Assembly (NCBI GenBank): GCA_003978485.1
Contig: QNZF01000042.1
Location: forward strand, 1 to 47,467
Origin: Persephonella sp.
GTDB lineage: Bacteria > Aquificota > Aquificia > Aquificales > Hydrogenothermaceae
Direction: 5' to 3'
DNA: 47,467 nt
The position numbers were made by a program, and so were the translations under genes. The notes beneath the pieces were generated by a model. The model saw only the letters and a list, made by a program, of their open reading frames with translations. It ran no database searches and was not told the origin of the DNA. This document shows positions 16,011 through 27,155 of the stretch, in pieces (position 1 is the stretch's first letter; each line of letters opens with the position of its first letter).

Positions 16011-17216
16011 TTATTTTTTCTTTTTTTGAGCTTTAGCAAAAACTTTTAAAGGTAATCCCCATACTTTTGTAAAATATTCCCCTGCCTTATGGTCAAACTC
16101 GTCTTCAGGACTGTAAGTTGCCAAATTCTCAAAGTATAATCCGTTAGGAGATTTTCTACCTACAATTTGAGCATTTCCTTTATAAAGTTTAAATCTAACT
16201 ACTCCGTTAACTAATTTTGCCAATTCGTTTGTAAAACTATCTAAAGCTTCTCTAAGTTTTGAAAACCATAAACCGTTGTAAACGAGGTCTGCGTATGGTT
16301 GAGATATATGTGTTAATTTATAATGATACGTAAACCTATCTAAAACTAGGCTTTCCAACTCATCATATGCTTTTATCAAGATTAATCCTGCCGGGCTTTC
16401 GTAAACTTCTCTAGTTTTAATTCCAACTAATCTGTTCTCTACCATATCTATTCTTCCTACACCATGTTTACCGCCAATCTCATTTAAATCCCAAATTAAC
16501 TTCCATAGTTCTTTATACTCTTTACCATTTAGTTTTATTGGTATCCCTTCTTTAAATTCTATTTCAATATATTCTGGTTCATCTGGGGCATTTAAAGGAT
16601 TTACCGTAATCTCAAACGCGTCTTCTGGTGGTTCTTTCCATATATCTTCTAAATCACCTGCTTCAATAGCCACTCCCCATAAGTTTCTATCGTATGAGTA
16701 AGGTTTTTCTTTTGTTGCTTTTACTGGAATACCGTATTTTTTAGCGTATTCTATCTCTTCATCTCTAGATTTAAACTCCCAATCTCTAACAGGTGCTAAA
16801 ACTTCTATATCTGGGTCTAAAGCCCAAACTGAAGTTTCAAATCTTACTTGGTCATTACCTTTTCCTGTTGAGCCATGGGCTACATAATGGGCATTATATT
16901 TATGGGCTAGTTCTACAAGTTTTTTTGATATTAATGGTCTTGAAAGGGCTGAAAGAAGTGTATATCTATTTTCATATAGAGCTCCACTTCTCATTAATGG
17001 TAGGCAATATTCTCTTGCAAATTCTTCTTTTACGTCATCAACTATTGCTTCTATAGCTCCTGACGCTTTTGCTTTTTCAGGTATTTCGTCTAATTCTTCC
17101 CCTTGTCCAACATCTGCAGTATAGGTTATTACTTCAAATCCTTTTTCAGTTAACCATCTAACTATAACTGATGTATCAAGTCCTCCTGAATAGGCTAAAA
17201 CTACTCTTTTTTTCAA
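16011..17216 (-). CDS. argG: Argininosuccinate synthase
   Basis: This joins citrulline and aspartate with ATP to form argininosuccinate in arginine biosynthesis. The 401-aa length matches the family. VVLAYSGGLDTSVIVRWL is the N-type PP-motif. HGSTGKGNDQVRFE, WGVAIEAGDLED and IGGKHGVGRIDMVENRLVGI are conserved substrate-binding blocks. The C-terminal end is lysine-rich (KAQKKKK). The start is a TTG preceded by AAGGAGG with 7 nt spacing. argD, another arginine-pathway gene, is about 14 kb away, so the pathway is scattered as in related thermophiles. A TATAAT-type -10 lies in the 141-bp upstream gap. Confidence 0.98.
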   Translation of the reverse strand: MKKRVVLAYSGGLDTSVIVRWLTEKGFEVITYTADVGQGEELDEIPEKAKASGAIEAIVDDVKEEFAREYCLPLMRSGALYENRYTLLSALSRPLISKKLVELAHKYNAHYVAHGSTGKGNDQVRFETSVWALDPDIEVLAPVRDWEFKSRDEEIEYAKKYGIPVKATKEKPYSYDRNLWGVAIEAGDLEDIWKEPPEDAFEITVNPLNAPDEPEYIEIEFKEGIPIKLNGKEYKELWKLIWDLNEIGGKHGVGRIDMVENRLVGIKTREVYESPAGLILIKAYDELESLVLDRFTYHYKLTHISQPYADLVYNGLWFSKLREALDSFTNELAKLVNGVVRFKLYKGNAQIVGRKSPNGLYFENLATYSPEDEFDHKAGEYFTKVWGLPLKVFAKAQKKKK

Positions 17217-17357
17217 AACAAATCCTCCTTAAATCTACTTTTGACTATAAAAATTATAAGCTAATCGTTGGGATATATCTTGAATATAGTGTTCCTGAGG
17301 TTTTTATTAGAAAATTAAACTGGAATTTGATTAAAGTAAAAAAGTTAATTAACCTAC

Positions 17358-18602
17358 TTACTCGTCTACCAATTCATCTGCCACAACTAAAACATTAGAT
17401 GTTTGATTGTAATGACCTAACGAGCCTCCTAAAGTTCTACCTTGTTCTCCGTATGTGTTAAATCCTATGACTGGAATATCTTCTCCTATTATATTTTTTA
17501 TAAAAAATAAATCATTTACTCCGTAATGACATTTTAGAAGATACCTTAAAGCACAGTTAAATATTATTATCGCACCTAATTTTTTCGGTAAACCTGCATC
17601 TTTTACAGCATCTAATAAAGTCTTTTTAAATTTCTCTATTAAATACTCTTCATCTGTCTCCATTACAGTTAGGAATGAACCTTCAGGTATTTCTGCGTGA
17701 AATACCACTCCACCATTTTCTGTTTCATGCATAGGGCTCTTTATCATATACTCTCCAAATATATCTATTGATTTTATTCCTGTTGTGTATCTCGCAAATA
17801 CCTCAGTTGATATTCTATCCGTCTTTAATAGCTCTTTTAAAACATCTGCGGCAGGTTTGTTATTTAATTCATAAACAACTCTACCTTTCGCCTTTGTTAC
17901 TAATGCACCTTTTTTAGTTGGATAGTAAGGATGTCCAATTGCAGTTCCAACCTTTAAAAATGTGTTAATCATAGTTAACACTACTGCATCTGTATAAACT
18001 CCATTACCTATTAGGTATGTTTTCTCAAATTTAAAATCATCTCCTGCAGAGCCACCTATTACCGTTGTTTCTTTTGGTATATGTAAACTTAAATTTCTTA
18101 AATAATTTTCTTCCTGCCCTACCAATCCATCTAATAAAAGCATATTTATAAAAAATTTCGTTCTTAATAACTCATGCAAAGATTTCTTTATATATGCCCT
18201 TTGTAAAATATTTATTATCGTCATTCTTTTATTCTTGTCTAAAGATTTAGTAGCATTAACGACAGATTGTTTAGTTGCCCTTTTTATATCTTTAGAAAGA
18301 TTTTCTCCTACACCTATTCCTATATTGATGTAAGGACTTTCTATAGCCATAATGGATATAGTGTTAACTCTACAGTCCGTTTTACTTGATATTTCTCCAG
18401 CAGTAGAAGCACCTACTATTTCTGTATTTTTATCAACATAACTTTTTATTTTTGAATAAACTTTGTAAGGGTCAAATTTAGATGAAAAGAATGTTATTAC
18501 TATATTCGGATTTTTCACATCTTTTAATGCATCTTTTATTGCATCATCAATATTATCACTGTGTCCAACTGAAGCTTTTAATTTTTTCAAATTTTTCTCC
18601 AC
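17358..18602 (-). CDS. FIST domain sensor protein
   Basis: A 414-aa soluble protein with FIST-N (about residues 1-225) and FIST-C (about 240-385) domains. FIST domains are thought to sense small ligands, possibly amino acids, upstream of signalling systems. Recognisable parts are ASTAGEISSK, MLLDGLVGQEE, VIGGSAGDDFKFEKTYLIGN and the FIST-C motifs NKPAADVLKEL, IIFNCALRYL and VIGFNTYGEQGRTLGG. No membrane segments, histidine kinase or cyclase domain are attached, and no signalling partner is encoded next door. It is divergent from degQ across 133 bp. Confidence 0.88.
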   Translation of the reverse strand: MEKNLKKLKASVGHSDNIDDAIKDALKDVKNPNIVITFFSSKFDPYKVYSKIKSYVDKNTEIVGASTAGEISSKTDCRVNTISIMAIESPYINIGIGVGENLSKDIKRATKQSVVNATKSLDKNKRMTIINILQRAYIKKSLHELLRTKFFINMLLLDGLVGQEENYLRNLSLHIPKETTVIGGSAGDDFKFEKTYLIGNGVYTDAVVLTMINTFLKVGTAIGHPYYPTKKGALVTKAKGRVVYELNNKPAADVLKELLKTDRISTEVFARYTTGIKSIDIFGEYMIKSPMHETENGGVVFHAEIPEGSFLTVMETDEEYLIEKFKKTLLDAVKDAGLPKKLGAIIIFNCALRYLLKCHYGVNDLFFIKNIIGEDIPVIGFNTYGEQGRTLGGSLGHYNQTSNVLVVADELVDE

Positions 18603-18666
18603 TTATTAGTGGTATATCTCAAAATTTATTACCAACATAATGAAAATACAATAAAATTTAATCCAT

Positions 18667-18696
18667 TTGCTTTGCTTTTATAGTTAGTTTTATAAT
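18667..18696 (+). promoter_or_regulatory. Probable degQ promoter
   Basis: TTGCTT at 18667-18672 and a perfect TATAAT at 18691-18696 are spaced by 18 bases, about 40 bases upstream of the TTG start. AAGGAGG lies near 18717-18723. No sigma-E-like pattern was recognised. Confidence 0.45.
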
Positions 18697-18735
18697 TGGA
18701 TTGAATTAAATGAAATAAGGAGGTTTAAGGAAAGA

Positions 18736-20124
18736 TTGAAAAGATTTGTTTATTCATTTTTTTTAATTTTGCTTATTTTAAACATAACCCTTGCTGAAAC
18801 TTTGTTAGAGAGATTAGATAAGGAAAAGATTAATCTTATAAACAAAGTTTTACCGGGAGTTGTAACTATTAATGTTGTGAAGAAAATACCTTCAAGTCAG
18901 TTTTTTCCATTTCCGCTTCCACCTGAATTTGCACCACCTAAAAGCTATGGAGAAACTAGGGCTGTAGGTTCAGGATTTATAGTTAGTATAGATTACAAAA
19001 AGAGGAGAATTTATATACTAACAAATAATCATGTTGTGGAAGGTTCTGAAAAACTGGTTGTATGGTTTCAGAATAACCAGAAAGTTAAAGGTTATGTTGT
19101 AGGAAGAGATAAAAAAAGTGATATAGCTGTGGTAGCTGTTCCATTTAGAAATGGGATTGAGAAGTTCGCACAAAAACATATTTTACCTTTAGCTAACTCA
19201 GATAATATAAAAATTGGGCAAACTGTTTTTGCTATAGGTAGCCCTTTAGGTTTAAAAGGAACAGTAACTATGGGAATAGTTTCTGCTTTAAATAGACATA
19301 TGGATATAAACTCTGCTGTTTCTTTTATACAGACAGATGCACCTATAAATCCGGGTAATTCTGGAGGACCATTAGTTAATGTTAAAGGACAGGTTATAGG
19401 TATAAACACTGCCATACTTGCAGGAGCACAAGGTTTAGGATTTGCAATTCCTATAAATGACGCTAAATGGGTAATGGGTGAGATACTAAACTACGGTCAT
19501 GTTAGAAGAAGTTATATAGGTGTTTTACTTCAGCCTTTAACTCCTGAACTGGCAAAATATTTTAAAGTTAAAAATGGTGTAATAATTGCTAAAGTTTTTC
19601 CTAACAGTCCTGCACAAAAGTACGGTTTAAAAACTGGTGATATTATCGTTGCAGTTAACAATAAACTTGTAAGAAGTATAGATGATGCTGTTAAGTATAT
19701 AACTAGAAATCCACCGGGGACTAAGTTAACTCTTAAAATATACAGAGACGGTAAATACTTAAATGTAAAAATAAAAACAGGTGGAAATGAAACAGTTATA
19801 TCAAGTTCTTCAAGTATAAAAGATTATGAAGAAAAATATGGTTTAAAGGTTATACCTGCTACAGAGGATATTTTAAGAAAGTATAATCTTCCTAACGTTC
19901 CTTACGGTGTAGTTGTTTGGGCTATAAAAAGAAACTCCCCAGCTGAAGATGCAGGTTTAGCTGAAGGGGATATTATAATTGCAGTAGATAAACATCCTGT
20001 AAAATCTCCTAGCCAATTCTGGAATTATATAAAGCAGGCGGAGAGAAACAATCAATCTGAAGTACTGTTAACTGTTAGAAGGGGAGATATAAATATATTT
20101 ACAGTTCTGAGAATAGTTAAATAG
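18736..20124 (+). CDS. degQ: Periplasmic serine protease/chaperone of the DegQ/HtrA (Do) family
   Basis: A 462-aa exported protein with a signal peptide (FVYSFFLILLILNITLAE). The trypsin-like domain spans about residues 35-230, with the full catalytic triad: His in ILTNNHVVEGS, Asp in KKSDIAVVAV and Ser in INPGNSGGPLVN. Two PDZ domains follow (RRSYIGVLLQPLTPEL ..., about 240-345; and about 365-460 around NSPAEDAGLAEGDIIIAVDK). It should degrade or refold misfolded envelope proteins. The start is TTG; AAGGAGG lies upstream, with AAGGAAAG even closer. The protein converges with the holin-like gene; 8 bases separate the stops. Confidence 0.95.
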   Translation: MKRFVYSFFLILLILNITLAETLLERLDKEKINLINKVLPGVVTINVVKKIPSSQFFPFPLPPEFAPPKSYGETRAVGSGFIVSIDYKKRRIYILTNNHVVEGSEKLVVWFQNNQKVKGYVVGRDKKSDIAVVAVPFRNGIEKFAQKHILPLANSDNIKIGQTVFAIGSPLGLKGTVTMGIVSALNRHMDINSAVSFIQTDAPINPGNSGGPLVNVKGQVIGINTAILAGAQGLGFAIPINDAKWVMGEILNYGHVRRSYIGVLLQPLTPELAKYFKVKNGVIIAKVFPNSPAQKYGLKTGDIIVAVNNKLVRSIDDAVKYITRNPPGTKLTLKIYRDGKYLNVKIKTGGNETVISSSSSIKDYEEKYGLKVIPATEDILRKYNLPNVPYGVVVWAIKRNSPAEDAGLAEGDIIIAVDKHPVKSPSQFWNYIKQAERNNQSEVLLTVRRGDINIFTVLRIVK

Positions 20125-20148
20125 GTTTTCCCTTAACCTTTTTCTTTT
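20123..20148 (+). terminator. Weak Rho-independent terminator after degQ
   Basis: AGGTT (20123-20127) pairs with AACCT (20135-20139) around a 7-base loop, followed by a T-rich run. The stem is short and AT-rich, so the call is tentative. Confidence 0.35.
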
Positions 20149-20555
20149 CCTTTCATAACTTTTACAACTTCAGGAACAATTTTTTCTGCACTTCTTCCAA
20201 TTATATAGCCACCCATACCTAACTTAAGTAAATCCCACATATCAGGAGGAATTGGTAATTGGTCTAGAGATAACAAAGGACTAATAATAAAGTTATGAGC
20301 AATTATATAAACAAAAACTAACATAGTTATAGGTCTCCAATTTCTCTGTATCCAACTTTGACCTGTAGCTTCCGCTACTATAATATCTCTTTTAGCTTCT
20401 ATCTCCTTTTGGATTAGGTCATACTCTTTTGTAAGTAAAGTTAATTTTATTTCTGCCTTTATTTTATTTGCTAAGTCTTTGTCTTCAACCGTTTGGTCAA
20501 TTATTGATGATACTTTGTCTACAATTGTGGCTATAATCGGTAGTAAATTAAACAT
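20133..20555 (-). CDS. Solitary 3TM-type holin-like protein
   Basis: A 140-aa protein resembling the three-TM holin family first described for gene-transfer-agent release. Residues 1-70 are soluble and charged, with a helical stretch (NKIKAEIKLTLLTKEYDLIQ). The diagnostic part is QRNWRPITMLVFVYIIAHNF followed by IPPDMWDLLKLGMGGYIIGRS and AEKIVPEV, with two clear hydrophobic segments. The RPITM, DLLKLGMGGYI and GRSAEKI motifs are the basis of the call. No capsid, terminase, tail or endolysin genes are nearby. It could therefore be a phage remnant, a domesticated pore protein, or a member of a chromosomal family with another role. Confidence 0.8.
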   Translation of the reverse strand: MFNLLPIIATIVDKVSSIIDQTVEDKDLANKIKAEIKLTLLTKEYDLIQKEIEAKRDIIVAEATGQSWIQRNWRPITMLVFVYIIAHNFIISPLLSLDQLPIPPDMWDLLKLGMGGYIIGRSAEKIVPEVVKVMKGKEKG

Positions 20556-20693
20556 TCTTTACACCTCTAAAGCTAAGTAAATAAAAATTATTATAGATAG
20601 ATTAATTAGATTTTCACATCTTTCAATAATGTTTAAAACTTTAGGAGTTATTAAAATTTTTCAATTAATCAGATAAATTCTCAGTTTAAAAAC

Positions 20694-20784
20694 TTGACAC
20701 CGATATTTTTTTATTAATGTAATCCTAAATGTCCAAAAACTCGTTAATTATATGTTAAAATTATCAAAAATTTAACGTTAAATT
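20694..20784 (+). promoter_or_regulatory. Promoter and palindromic operator candidate ahead of the TonB receptor
   Basis: TTGACA (20694-20699) and TGTAAT (20718-20723) are separated by 18 bases, a good sigma-70-type promoter. Downstream, a perfect 16-bp palindrome, AATTTAACGTTAAATT (20769-20784), lies just before the receptor ribosome site and could bind a dimeric repressor or block ribosome access. The regulator is unknown; metal control would suit the receptor. Confidence 0.5.
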
Positions 20785-20798
20785 AAAAGGAAATTGTA

Positions 20799-22850
20799 AT
20801 GAGAAGAATTTTTTATTTTATTTTAGCTATTCCTTTTGTATCGTATGGAGAAGAGCAGGTTTTTAGACTGGGGGATTTAAATATAAAACGGATAGATAAA
20901 AATACAAAGGTAAATATAAATCAGGAAGAGCTTAGTATAAGTGAGATTGTAGCAGATAGAAATATAGATTTGGGAGATATACTATCATCAAAATTTCCAA
21001 ATATATACAAAGTAAGGAAATCAGGAATAAATAACGATATATACTTAAGAGGTTTTGGAAGAGATAACATAAATGTTTTGTTAGATGGTAGTCGTATTTA
21101 TAATGCCTGTCCTAACAGAATGGACAGTCCTATCAGTCATATTGATTTATCTGAAGTTGAAAAGGTTGAAATATCTGAAGGTGCTTTTGATGTGGAAAAT
21201 GAAGGGTCTCTAGGTGGTATTATAAATGTTATAACAAAAGAGCCTTCAGAGGATAATTATTTTAGATTAAGTGCAATTTTAGGCAGTTATTCTTATCAAT
21301 CTTTTAATTCTTTATTTAATGTAGGTGATAATTTAGTACACGTTTTAGTAGGTCTTTCTCTACAGGATAGTAAGGTTTTTAAATCAGGTGAAGGTAAATA
21401 TTTAACTGAATATTCAGGTAGCCCGTATAAACAGGGAAAGATAAACGGAAATTTCTTTTTAAAAAAATCTGGATTTGCTAAGCTTAACTTTAATCTGTTT
21501 GAGGAAAACCAATTAAAACTTTACGTAGGTTATGAGTATCTTCAAGATGTTTTATATCCTTACTTGCTTATGGATACATCATCAGAAATGACTTATAAGA
21601 CAAGATTAGAATTAATAAACAAACCTTCAGACTTAAAAATTGCAGTTTATTTTAACTCTGTAAAACATGATATGTCTGATAAGTTTAGGCTCAGTTCTGA
21701 TAGAGCTATGGCAGGCTATAATTACAGTATGAGGACAGTTGCAAAATCTAGGGTAAAAGGATTTAAAGTTAGTAAGAGTTTTTCAATACAGGATACAAGG
21801 TTAAAAGTTGGTTTGGAAGGCTTTGAGAGATACTGGTTAGCAGATAACATTATCACAATGGGAACGTTAATAGATAACAGAGGTATGATACCTGCAGTTA
21901 AAATAAAAAATTTAGGTCTATTTATAGATGGTAAGAAAAAAATTAAAAACATGATTGTAGGTGCTGGATTAAGATACGATATTTTAAAATCTAAAGCTGA
22001 TGAGAATAGTTTCGGGGTAAGTAATAGGAATTTATACCAAAGATATTACCAATTTTTTAGTTATAAGAATAATGATTATCTAATATCAGGAAATATAACT
22101 TTTAAGTATAAATTCAACAAAAAGAATAACGTATATGTAGGATATGGACACACAATTAGAGTTCCTGACCCAGAAGAAAGATATATCGCCTTAAACAAGC
22201 CTATGACTAAACCTGATTGGGTAGGTAATCCAAACTTAAAACCTGTAAAAAATGACGAAATAGATTTAGGCTTTGAATACTACAAAGGATTATTTTCTAT
22301 AAAAGGTAAAGCTTTTTACAGTAAGCTTACAGACTATATCTATCTAACTAGAATAAGTAGTTTAGATAACACATCTACAGCAACAAGTTATAAAAATATA
22401 GATGCCCATATATACGGCATAAGTTTGTCTTTGATTAGCTATATAACAAATAATTTATACACAGAGTTTTCCTTAGCTTATCAAAGGGGCAGAAAGGACA
22501 GTGAAGGATATAACGATAAAGATTTAGCAGAGATACCACCTTTAAAAGTTAGATTTGCTTTAAATTATGAAAATGAAAAGTTTAGAGGTGAATTGGAAAA
22601 TATATACTCTTCTTCACAAAAAAATGTTGATACAGATTTAAACGAGTATAAAACATCTGCTTACTATATAGCTAATATAAAAGGTAGATACAGTATAAAT
22701 AAAAATCTTAACGTCGGATTTGGTATAGACAATTTTTTTAATATAACTTATTACTCCCATCTATCTTATTTGAGAAATCCATTTAGTAGTGGCACTAAAA
22801 TACCTGAACCGGGAAGATTTACCTATTTAAATGTAAATCTGAATTTTTAA
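20799..22850 (+). CDS. TonB-dependent outer-membrane receptor, OprC/NosA copper-receptor type
   Basis: A 683-aa outer-membrane beta-barrel that uses TonB energy to import a ligand. A signal peptide (RRIFYFILAIPFVSYGEE) precedes the plug domain (about residues 45-150: IYLRGFGRDNINVLLDGSRI; VEISEGAFDVENEGSLGGII). The 22-strand barrel ends in an aromatic residue (LNVNLNF). The plug contains C104-x3-M108 (ACPNRM) and the barrel H290-x-M292 (KHDM). These match the CxxxM and HxM copper-binding pairs known for Pseudomonas OprC. The call to copper is therefore stronger than for a generic siderophore receptor, but it rests on motif spacing and no alignment. A CcoI-type copper ATPase lies 6.4 kb upstream. 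It is transcribed alone, with an operator-like palindrome upstream. Confidence 0.85.
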   Translation: MRRIFYFILAIPFVSYGEEQVFRLGDLNIKRIDKNTKVNINQEELSISEIVADRNIDLGDILSSKFPNIYKVRKSGINNDIYLRGFGRDNINVLLDGSRIYNACPNRMDSPISHIDLSEVEKVEISEGAFDVENEGSLGGIINVITKEPSEDNYFRLSAILGSYSYQSFNSLFNVGDNLVHVLVGLSLQDSKVFKSGEGKYLTEYSGSPYKQGKINGNFFLKKSGFAKLNFNLFEENQLKLYVGYEYLQDVLYPYLLMDTSSEMTYKTRLELINKPSDLKIAVYFNSVKHDMSDKFRLSSDRAMAGYNYSMRTVAKSRVKGFKVSKSFSIQDTRLKVGLEGFERYWLADNIITMGTLIDNRGMIPAVKIKNLGLFIDGKKKIKNMIVGAGLRYDILKSKADENSFGVSNRNLYQRYYQFFSYKNNDYLISGNITFKYKFNKKNNVYVGYGHTIRVPDPEERYIALNKPMTKPDWVGNPNLKPVKNDEIDLGFEYYKGLFSIKGKAFYSKLTDYIYLTRISSLDNTSTATSYKNIDAHIYGISLSLISYITNNLYTEFSLAYQRGRKDSEGYNDKDLAEIPPLKVRFALNYENEKFRGELENIYSSSQKNVDTDLNEYKTSAYYIANIKGRYSINKNLNVGFGIDNFFNITYYSHLSYLRNPFSSGTKIPEPGRFTYLNVNLNF

Positions 22851-22956
22851 AAATTAATAATAAGATTTAATTTTCTCTTTTTTCTTCCAATTTTTTACAT
22901 ATCTATGAAAAGATTAACTTAATGTAAAATTATATAAAAACAATTCAGGGGATTAA

Positions 22957-24855
<1,899 letters not shown>

Positions 24856-24856
24856 G

Positions 24857-26326
24857 ATGGAAAACTTCTTTGACATACCTTTACCACACGATGAGTTAGC
24901 AGAGAGGGCTATTTTAGGAGCCCTTATGTTCCATCATGAAGTTGTAGAGTATGTTGTTAATTTTCTTAAGCCTGAGGATTTTTTTAATGAAGCCCATAGA
25001 GTTATATATGAAGCTATACTTGAAATAGTGGAAAGGGGTGAAACGCCCCACATTTTAACTGTCAAAAATCTTTTAGAGGAAAAGGGTAAGTTAGATACAG
25101 TCGGAGGACTAATATATCTATACAAACTTTTAGATGAAGCGGCTACTCCTAGTATTGTAGAGATAGTTGTAAAACAGATAAAAGACAAGGCAGTTGCTAG
25201 AGGTCTTATAGAAATATCTAAAAAAATAATAATAAAAGCTAAAAACTCTAAAGATGTTAATCAACTTATAGAAGAAGCAGAAGCTGAAATATTCCGTTTA
25301 AATGAAAACAGAACAATATCCCAGTATTACTCTATATCTGAAGTAATAGCTGAAACATTAAAAATAATAAATGATTTATCTAAGAAAGATACTATTATTA
25401 CAGGTATACCATCCGGTTATTACAATCTGGATAGATTAACAACTGGATTTCATGAAGGTGATTTAATCATCATAGCTGCTAGACCTGCAATGGGAAAAAC
25501 ATCCTTTGCCCTTTCAATAATACATAATACATCTGTTATAGAGAAATATCCTTCTGCCTTCTTTTCACTTGAGATGTCAAAAGAACAGATAGCTATGAGA
25601 TTACTATCTTTAGAAAGTAGAATTCCTTTAAAAAAAATAAGGTCTGGTTTTCTATCTGAAGAGGAGTTAAACAGGATAACTGAAGTCGCCGCTGAGATTT
25701 CCAACTCTCCAATTTATATAGATGATACAGCATCATTGTCTATTTTAGAGCTGAAGGCGAAGGCTAGAAGATTAAAAAGGGAAAAGGATATAAAACTTAT
25801 AATTATTGACTATTTACAGTTGATGAGGTCTAACCGTAGGGTTGAAAGTAGACAACAGGAAGTAGCTGAAATATCTAGAGGATTAAAGGCTTTAGCTAAG
25901 GAGCTTAATATTCCTGTAATAGCTTTAGCCCAACTATCTAGACAGGTAGAGATGAGGGCTGATAAAAAGCCCCAATTAGCAGATTTGAGAGAAAGTGGTA
26001 GCATTGAGCAGGATGCTGATTTAGTTATGTTTATACATAGACCTGAGTATTATAAGAAAAATCCTACACCTGAAGAGGAAGGAATTGCAGAGATTATCAT
26101 AGCTAAACAGAGAAATGGACCAACAGATATAGTAAAACTTGCATTTATAAAAGAGATAACAAAATTTGAGAACCTTGCAGAGGGTAAGGAAGAGGAGATT
26201 TTAAAAGAAGATGATATAATAGAGGAAAATAGTCCCATAAATGAAGTGGAAGAAAATACGGATAATATAGAAAGTGAGATTATATTTAATGATAATATGT
26301 TTGAAGATGATGAAATAGATATTTAG
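24857..26326 (+). CDS. dnaB: Replicative DNA helicase DnaB
   Basis: A 489-aa hexameric 5'-3' helicase of the replication fork. The N-terminal domain (residues 1-150) has PHDELAERAILGALMFHHE. The RecA-like domain follows: Walker A ARPAMGKTSFALS, FFSLEMSKEQIAMRLLS, Walker B LIIIDYLQLM, and arginine-finger region QRNGPTDIVKLAF. The C-terminal tail is long, acidic and low in complexity (EENSPINEVEENTDNIESEI), which is unusual in length and may be disordered. No intein is present. The start lies one base after metG. It is about 13 kb from the oriC candidate. Confidence 0.97.
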   Translation: MENFFDIPLPHDELAERAILGALMFHHEVVEYVVNFLKPEDFFNEAHRVIYEAILEIVERGETPHILTVKNLLEEKGKLDTVGGLIYLYKLLDEAATPSIVEIVVKQIKDKAVARGLIEISKKIIIKAKNSKDVNQLIEEAEAEIFRLNENRTISQYYSISEVIAETLKIINDLSKKDTIITGIPSGYYNLDRLTTGFHEGDLIIIAARPAMGKTSFALSIIHNTSVIEKYPSAFFSLEMSKEQIAMRLLSLESRIPLKKIRSGFLSEEELNRITEVAAEISNSPIYIDDTASLSILELKAKARRLKREKDIKLIIIDYLQLMRSNRRVESRQQEVAEISRGLKALAKELNIPVIALAQLSRQVEMRADKKPQLADLRESGSIEQDADLVMFIHRPEYYKKNPTPEEEGIAEIIIAKQRNGPTDIVKLAFIKEITKFENLAEGKEEEILKEDDIIEENSPINEVEENTDNIESEIIFNDNMFEDDEIDI

Positions 26327-26335
26327 GTAAAAAGT

Positions 26336-27079
26336 ATGGGCTTTACAAAATTCTTAGAGCATGTAGGTGGTATAACTTTACTACTAATTGAAACAATCAT
26401 ATCAATAGTAAAATCCCCACCTAAAATTAAGCACATATTTAAATATATGGATGATATAGGGGTAGGAGCTGCACCTTTAATAGCAATAACAGGTTTTTTT
26501 ACTGGGGGAGTTCTAGTTGTAGAGACTTATCCATCATTCCATAAATTTAATGCAGAATTTCTAATTGGAGCTTTAGTCTCCGTATCTCTGGCTAGAGAGT
26601 TATCTCCTGTTTTAGTCTCCTTATTAATAACCGCCCGTTCAGGTTCTGCAATAGCGGCAAACATAGGTACAATGCGTATAACAGAGCAGATAGACGCTTT
26701 AGAGGTTATGGCAGTTGACCCAATTAAATACCTTATATCTCCCAGACTTATAGCAGGCTTAATAATGGTTCCTTTACTTACATTACTATCATATACAACA
26801 GGAATATTAGGTGGTTATTTTGTAGGAACAGTTCTTTATGGAATAAATCCTTATCTATTCGTTGAAAAAATGAAAGATTTTACAGAATTATACGACATTA
26901 TCGGAGGTTTGTATAAATCTGCCGCCTTTACAGTATTAATAATAATGGTTTCCTGTTATTTTGGCTATATTGCCAAAGGTGGTGCTGAGGGAGTTGGAAG
27001 GGCAACAACTACAGCCGTAGTGGTATCATCGGTATTGGTCTTAATATTTGATTACTTCCTAACAGAGATAATCTTTTAA
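26336..27079 (+). CDS. mlaE: MlaE-family ABC transporter permease
   Basis: A 247-aa integral membrane subunit of lipid-trafficking ABC transporters that maintain outer-membrane lipid asymmetry. GVGAAPLIAITGFFTGGVLV, LVSLLITARSGSAIAANIGT and MRITEQIDALEVMAVDPIKY are hallmark MlaE segments. About five membrane helices are visible. The ATP-binding (MlaF) and MCE (MlaD) partners are not downstream here, so they must be encoded elsewhere. It follows dnaB by 9 bases, so it is likely co-transcribed with metG-dnaB. Confidence 0.92.
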   Translation: MGFTKFLEHVGGITLLLIETIISIVKSPPKIKHIFKYMDDIGVGAAPLIAITGFFTGGVLVVETYPSFHKFNAEFLIGALVSVSLARELSPVLVSLLITARSGSAIAANIGTMRITEQIDALEVMAVDPIKYLISPRLIAGLIMVPLLTLLSYTTGILGGYFVGTVLYGINPYLFVEKMKDFTELYDIIGGLYKSAAFTVLIIMVSCYFGYIAKGGAEGVGRATTTAVVVSSVLVLIFDYFLTEIIF

Positions 27080-27155
27080 AGGATATTTTTAATAAAACAA
27101 CCTTTAGATTATAATTAATAACTCTAATTTTAGGATTTTAATTTAAGGAAAATAA

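Noticed and set aside
17171-17398. 75-aa plus-strand ORF between argG and the FIST gene
   Set aside because: No ribosome site or family; it overlaps the starts or ends of both real genes.
20133-20555. Prophage
   Set aside because: Only a single holin-like gene is present; flanking genes are chromosomal.
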